A stretch of DNA of 22,079 nucleotides from a virus. A program made the position numbers and the translations under genes. Shown here one piece after another: positions 21,336 to 22,079 of this stretch. A model generated the notes under the pieces. The model searched no databases. It worked only from the letters and a program-made list of their open reading frames with translations, and was not told the DNA's origin. The number at the start of each line of letters is the position of its first letter. Positions within the stretch are counted from its first letter, which is position 1. Where the stretch lies: the IMG/VR virus record IMGVR_UViG_3300025164_000228, positions 1 through 22,079 of that record. One strand, given 5' to 3'.

Positions 21336-21470
21336 CATCTCACTCCAATTAGCTGACCAAATTCGACTAGCAAGATGTTCAATATCGTCTACTTGCCAAT
21401 TAGTTGGCTCATAGACAATGGAGTGAGACGGCTGCATCACCGCCTCAGCCTTAGAAGTCTGGTCTTGCAT
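21330..21470 (-). CDS. N-terminal 46 codons of the SNF2 helicase, ending at TGA in the P-loop
   Basis: The frame starts at ATG 21470 (or GTG 21476, forming GTGA with a mini-ORF) and ends at TGA 21332-21330. It encodes the Q-motif-like W-Q-V-D-D-I-E-H-L-A and ends A-N-W-S-E-M-G, where helicase motif I begins. The same reading frame continues after the TGA as L-G-C-Y-K-T-T-T-V-Q-W-L-A-E-K-L-L into the main helicase. As a free 46-residue product it would have no known function. It is best read as the front of one interrupted gene. Confidence 0.7.
   Translation of the reverse strand: MQDQTSKAEAVMQPSHSIVYEPTNWQVDDIEHLASRIWSANWSEMG
21331..21434 (-). repeat. Inverted repeat spanning the N-terminal helicase segment, one arm ending on the TGA
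   Basis: In mRNA sense the first arm (21434-21419) is CAGCCGTCTCACTCCA and the second (21347-21331) is TGGAGTGAGATGGGCTG. They pair as 10 contiguous plus 5 contiguous Watson-Crick pairs with a single G-U/bulge step between, around a 71-base loop. The last pair includes the G of the TGA. The paired segments encode Q-P-S-H-S and W-S-E-M-G, so the structure lies in coding sequence. Confidence 0.75.
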
Positions 21471-21472
21471 AC

Positions 21473-21511
21473 TCACCGAATAACTCCATCCCAATTCGTA
21501 ATTTTATCCAC
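21473..21511 (-). CDS. Possible 12-codon mini-ORF before the helicase
   Basis: GTG 21511 has AGAGGTAAATA in front and the frame (M-D-K-I-T-N-W-D-G-V-I-R) ends at a TGA overlapping GTG 21476, the alternative helicase start. It might act as a leader that couples translation to the helicase. It could also be spurious; its length gives little support. Confidence 0.25.
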   Translation of the reverse strand: MDKITNWDGVIR

Positions 21512-21514
21512 TAT

Positions 21515-21718
21515 TTACCTCTCGTATAGAGTGCTGCCATTCTCTTTCACCCACTTCTCTACAATAGTACGTATGTCTCGCTTTGCATTAGCAGCGCGGG
21601 TTTGGGCACTTTTATTAATTGCACTTGTATAAGTTAAATTGCCGCGTGCCATATTAAGAATATAAAATGGTTTTAAAAGTAACTGCTGTAAATTATCTAT
21701 TTCATCAAACTGATACAC
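21515..21718 (-). CDS. Hypothetical protein (67 residues)
   Basis: I prefer GTG 21718, with GAGGGAGTGAGTAAA placing GGGAG at proper spacing; GTG 21727 would sit right against that site. The product is helical and basic (D-N-L-Q-Q-L-L-L-K-P-F, Q-T-R-A-A-N-A-K-R-D-I-R). No family is recognised. A 14-codon frame (21764-21720) between it and the next gene is too short to call. Confidence 0.5.
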   Translation of the reverse strand: MYQFDEIDNLQQLLLKPFYILNMARGNLTYTSAINKSAQTRAANAKRDIRTIVEKWVKENGSTLYER

Positions 21719-21760
21719 TTTACTCACTCCCTCTATAAGCTATATTCATCATCTGCTTAC

Positions 21761-21913
21761 TCACCAATTTCTTTCGCATTCTCGTTCTAACTCAATCATT
21801 TGTCTATACGTTTCTTGTACTCGGGCTAGAATGTCCCCTAATTCCCACCCTTCCTCCACTAATTCCCCCACTATTATATCCAAATATTGAGCGGGAGTGC
21901 TATCAATATCCAC
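21761..21913 (-). CDS. Small acidic helical protein (50 residues)
   Basis: GTG 21913 has GGGAGGTGAGTA in front, a near-ideal ribosome-binding site. The product is acidic and helical (Q-Y-L-D-I-I-V-G-E-L-V-E-E-G-W and R-Q-M-I-E-L-E-R-E-C-E-R). It follows the zinc-finger gene at the edge by a few bases. Function unknown. Confidence 0.55.
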   Translation of the reverse strand: MDIDSTPAQYLDIIVGELVEEGWELGDILARVQETYRQMIELERECERNW

Positions 21914-21916
21914 TAC

Positions 21917-22079
21917 TCACCTCCCATGTTTTACTAAAGTACGTTCAAGTGCTGGTGCTCGTTTCACTTGCTTTTCGTACAGCAAATACCTAAAGTAACG
22001 TGCTGCTGTTTTACATTGTTGTTTATTAGTACAGAACAAAGCACCGTTCTTAGCACCCTTAATTGACTTGCCACATATA
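21917..22079 (-). CDS. Zinc-finger-like protein, C-terminal part (5' end outside window)
   Basis: The frame enters from the right edge and stops at TGA 21919-21917. About 53 residues are visible: C-G-K-S-I-K-G-A-K-N-G-A-L-F-C-T-N-K-Q-Q-C followed by a basic helix (A-A-R-Y-F-R-Y-L-L-Y-E-K). The F-C-T-x-x-x-x-C step resembles the zinc modules in the proteins at 7573-8335. The upstream Cys partner probably lies outside the window. Confidence 0.6.
   Translation of the reverse strand, partial: ICGKSIKGAKNGALFCTNKQQCKTAARYFRYLLYEKQVKRAPALERTLVKHGR

Noticed and set aside
1-22079. Alternative genetic code reading TGA as Trp
   Set aside because: Many genes here end cleanly at TGA in ATGA or GTGA overlaps with the next start, so TGA is used as a stop.
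1-22079. tRNA genes, integrase, repressor or attachment site
   Set aside because: I looked for cloverleaf-like T-arm patterns and for recombinase or helix-turn-helix genes and found none that I can support.

Overview
The window is part of the genome of a tailed, double-stranded DNA bacteriophage, most likely a siphovirus. The + strand (1-6975) carries tail and lysis genes in the usual order: tape measure C-terminus, Dit-like distal tail protein, baseplate/minor tail proteins, two tandem receptor-binding-like paralogues, a hub-like tail protein, small membrane proteins, a CHAP endolysin and a holin. The - strand (7041-22079) carries a dense replication/recombination module. The two gene blocks converge on a strong stem-loop at 6985-7056. 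This layout and gene set resemble phages of Gram-positive, especially actinobacterial, hosts, but host assignment is inference. No integrase, repressor, tRNA or CRISPR array was seen. Base composition is moderate, except for G+C-rich patches inside the two receptor-binding-like genes and in the gap at 8336-8492.

Reading the - strand in its own direction (right to left): small genes at the right edge, an SNF2-family helicase, a Cys-rich protein, a small basic protein, a TIM-barrel-like protein, a run of tiny overlapping Cys-rich or membrane genes, a promoter-like site, a Cas4/RecB-type Fe-S nuclease, more tiny zinc-ribbon genes, a Sak4-like RecA-fold ATPase, a DUF669-like single-strand-binding protein, a primase-helicase, small genes, a UDG-like/family A DNA polymerase fusion, a zinc-finger protein, an HNH protein and a RuvC-like resolvase. 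Together these supply unwinding, priming, synthesis, strand protection, annealing/recombination and junction resolution. Many junctions are ATGA, GTGA, TGATG or TAATG overlaps, so translational coupling is widespread. I found about a dozen genes shorter than 60 codons from reading frame, ribosome-binding site and overlap.

The most unusual site is in the SNF2 helicase. An intact 46-codon N-terminal part (21470 down to 21333) runs into an in-frame TGA exactly inside the P-loop, and the frame then continues unbroken for the rest of the helicase. The local codons are GGC-TGA-CTA-GGT-TGT-TAT-AAA-ACT. Skipping nine bases from Gly GGC to Gly GGT would join E-M-G to C-Y-K-T with SNF2 motif I spacing. 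A long inverted repeat (21331-21347 with 21419-21434) has one arm ending on the TGA itself. This may be a recoding element (bypass or readthrough), a decayed gene or a sequence error; the sequence alone cannot decide.

Other points of interest are a RecA-like gene that appears to lack a standard start codon, a polymerase-fused UDG domain that keeps its Fe-S cysteines but has changed catalytic positions, a zinc-ribbon gene overlapping the 3' end of the TIM-barrel gene in another frame, and mosaic composition in the duplicated receptor-binding-like genes.
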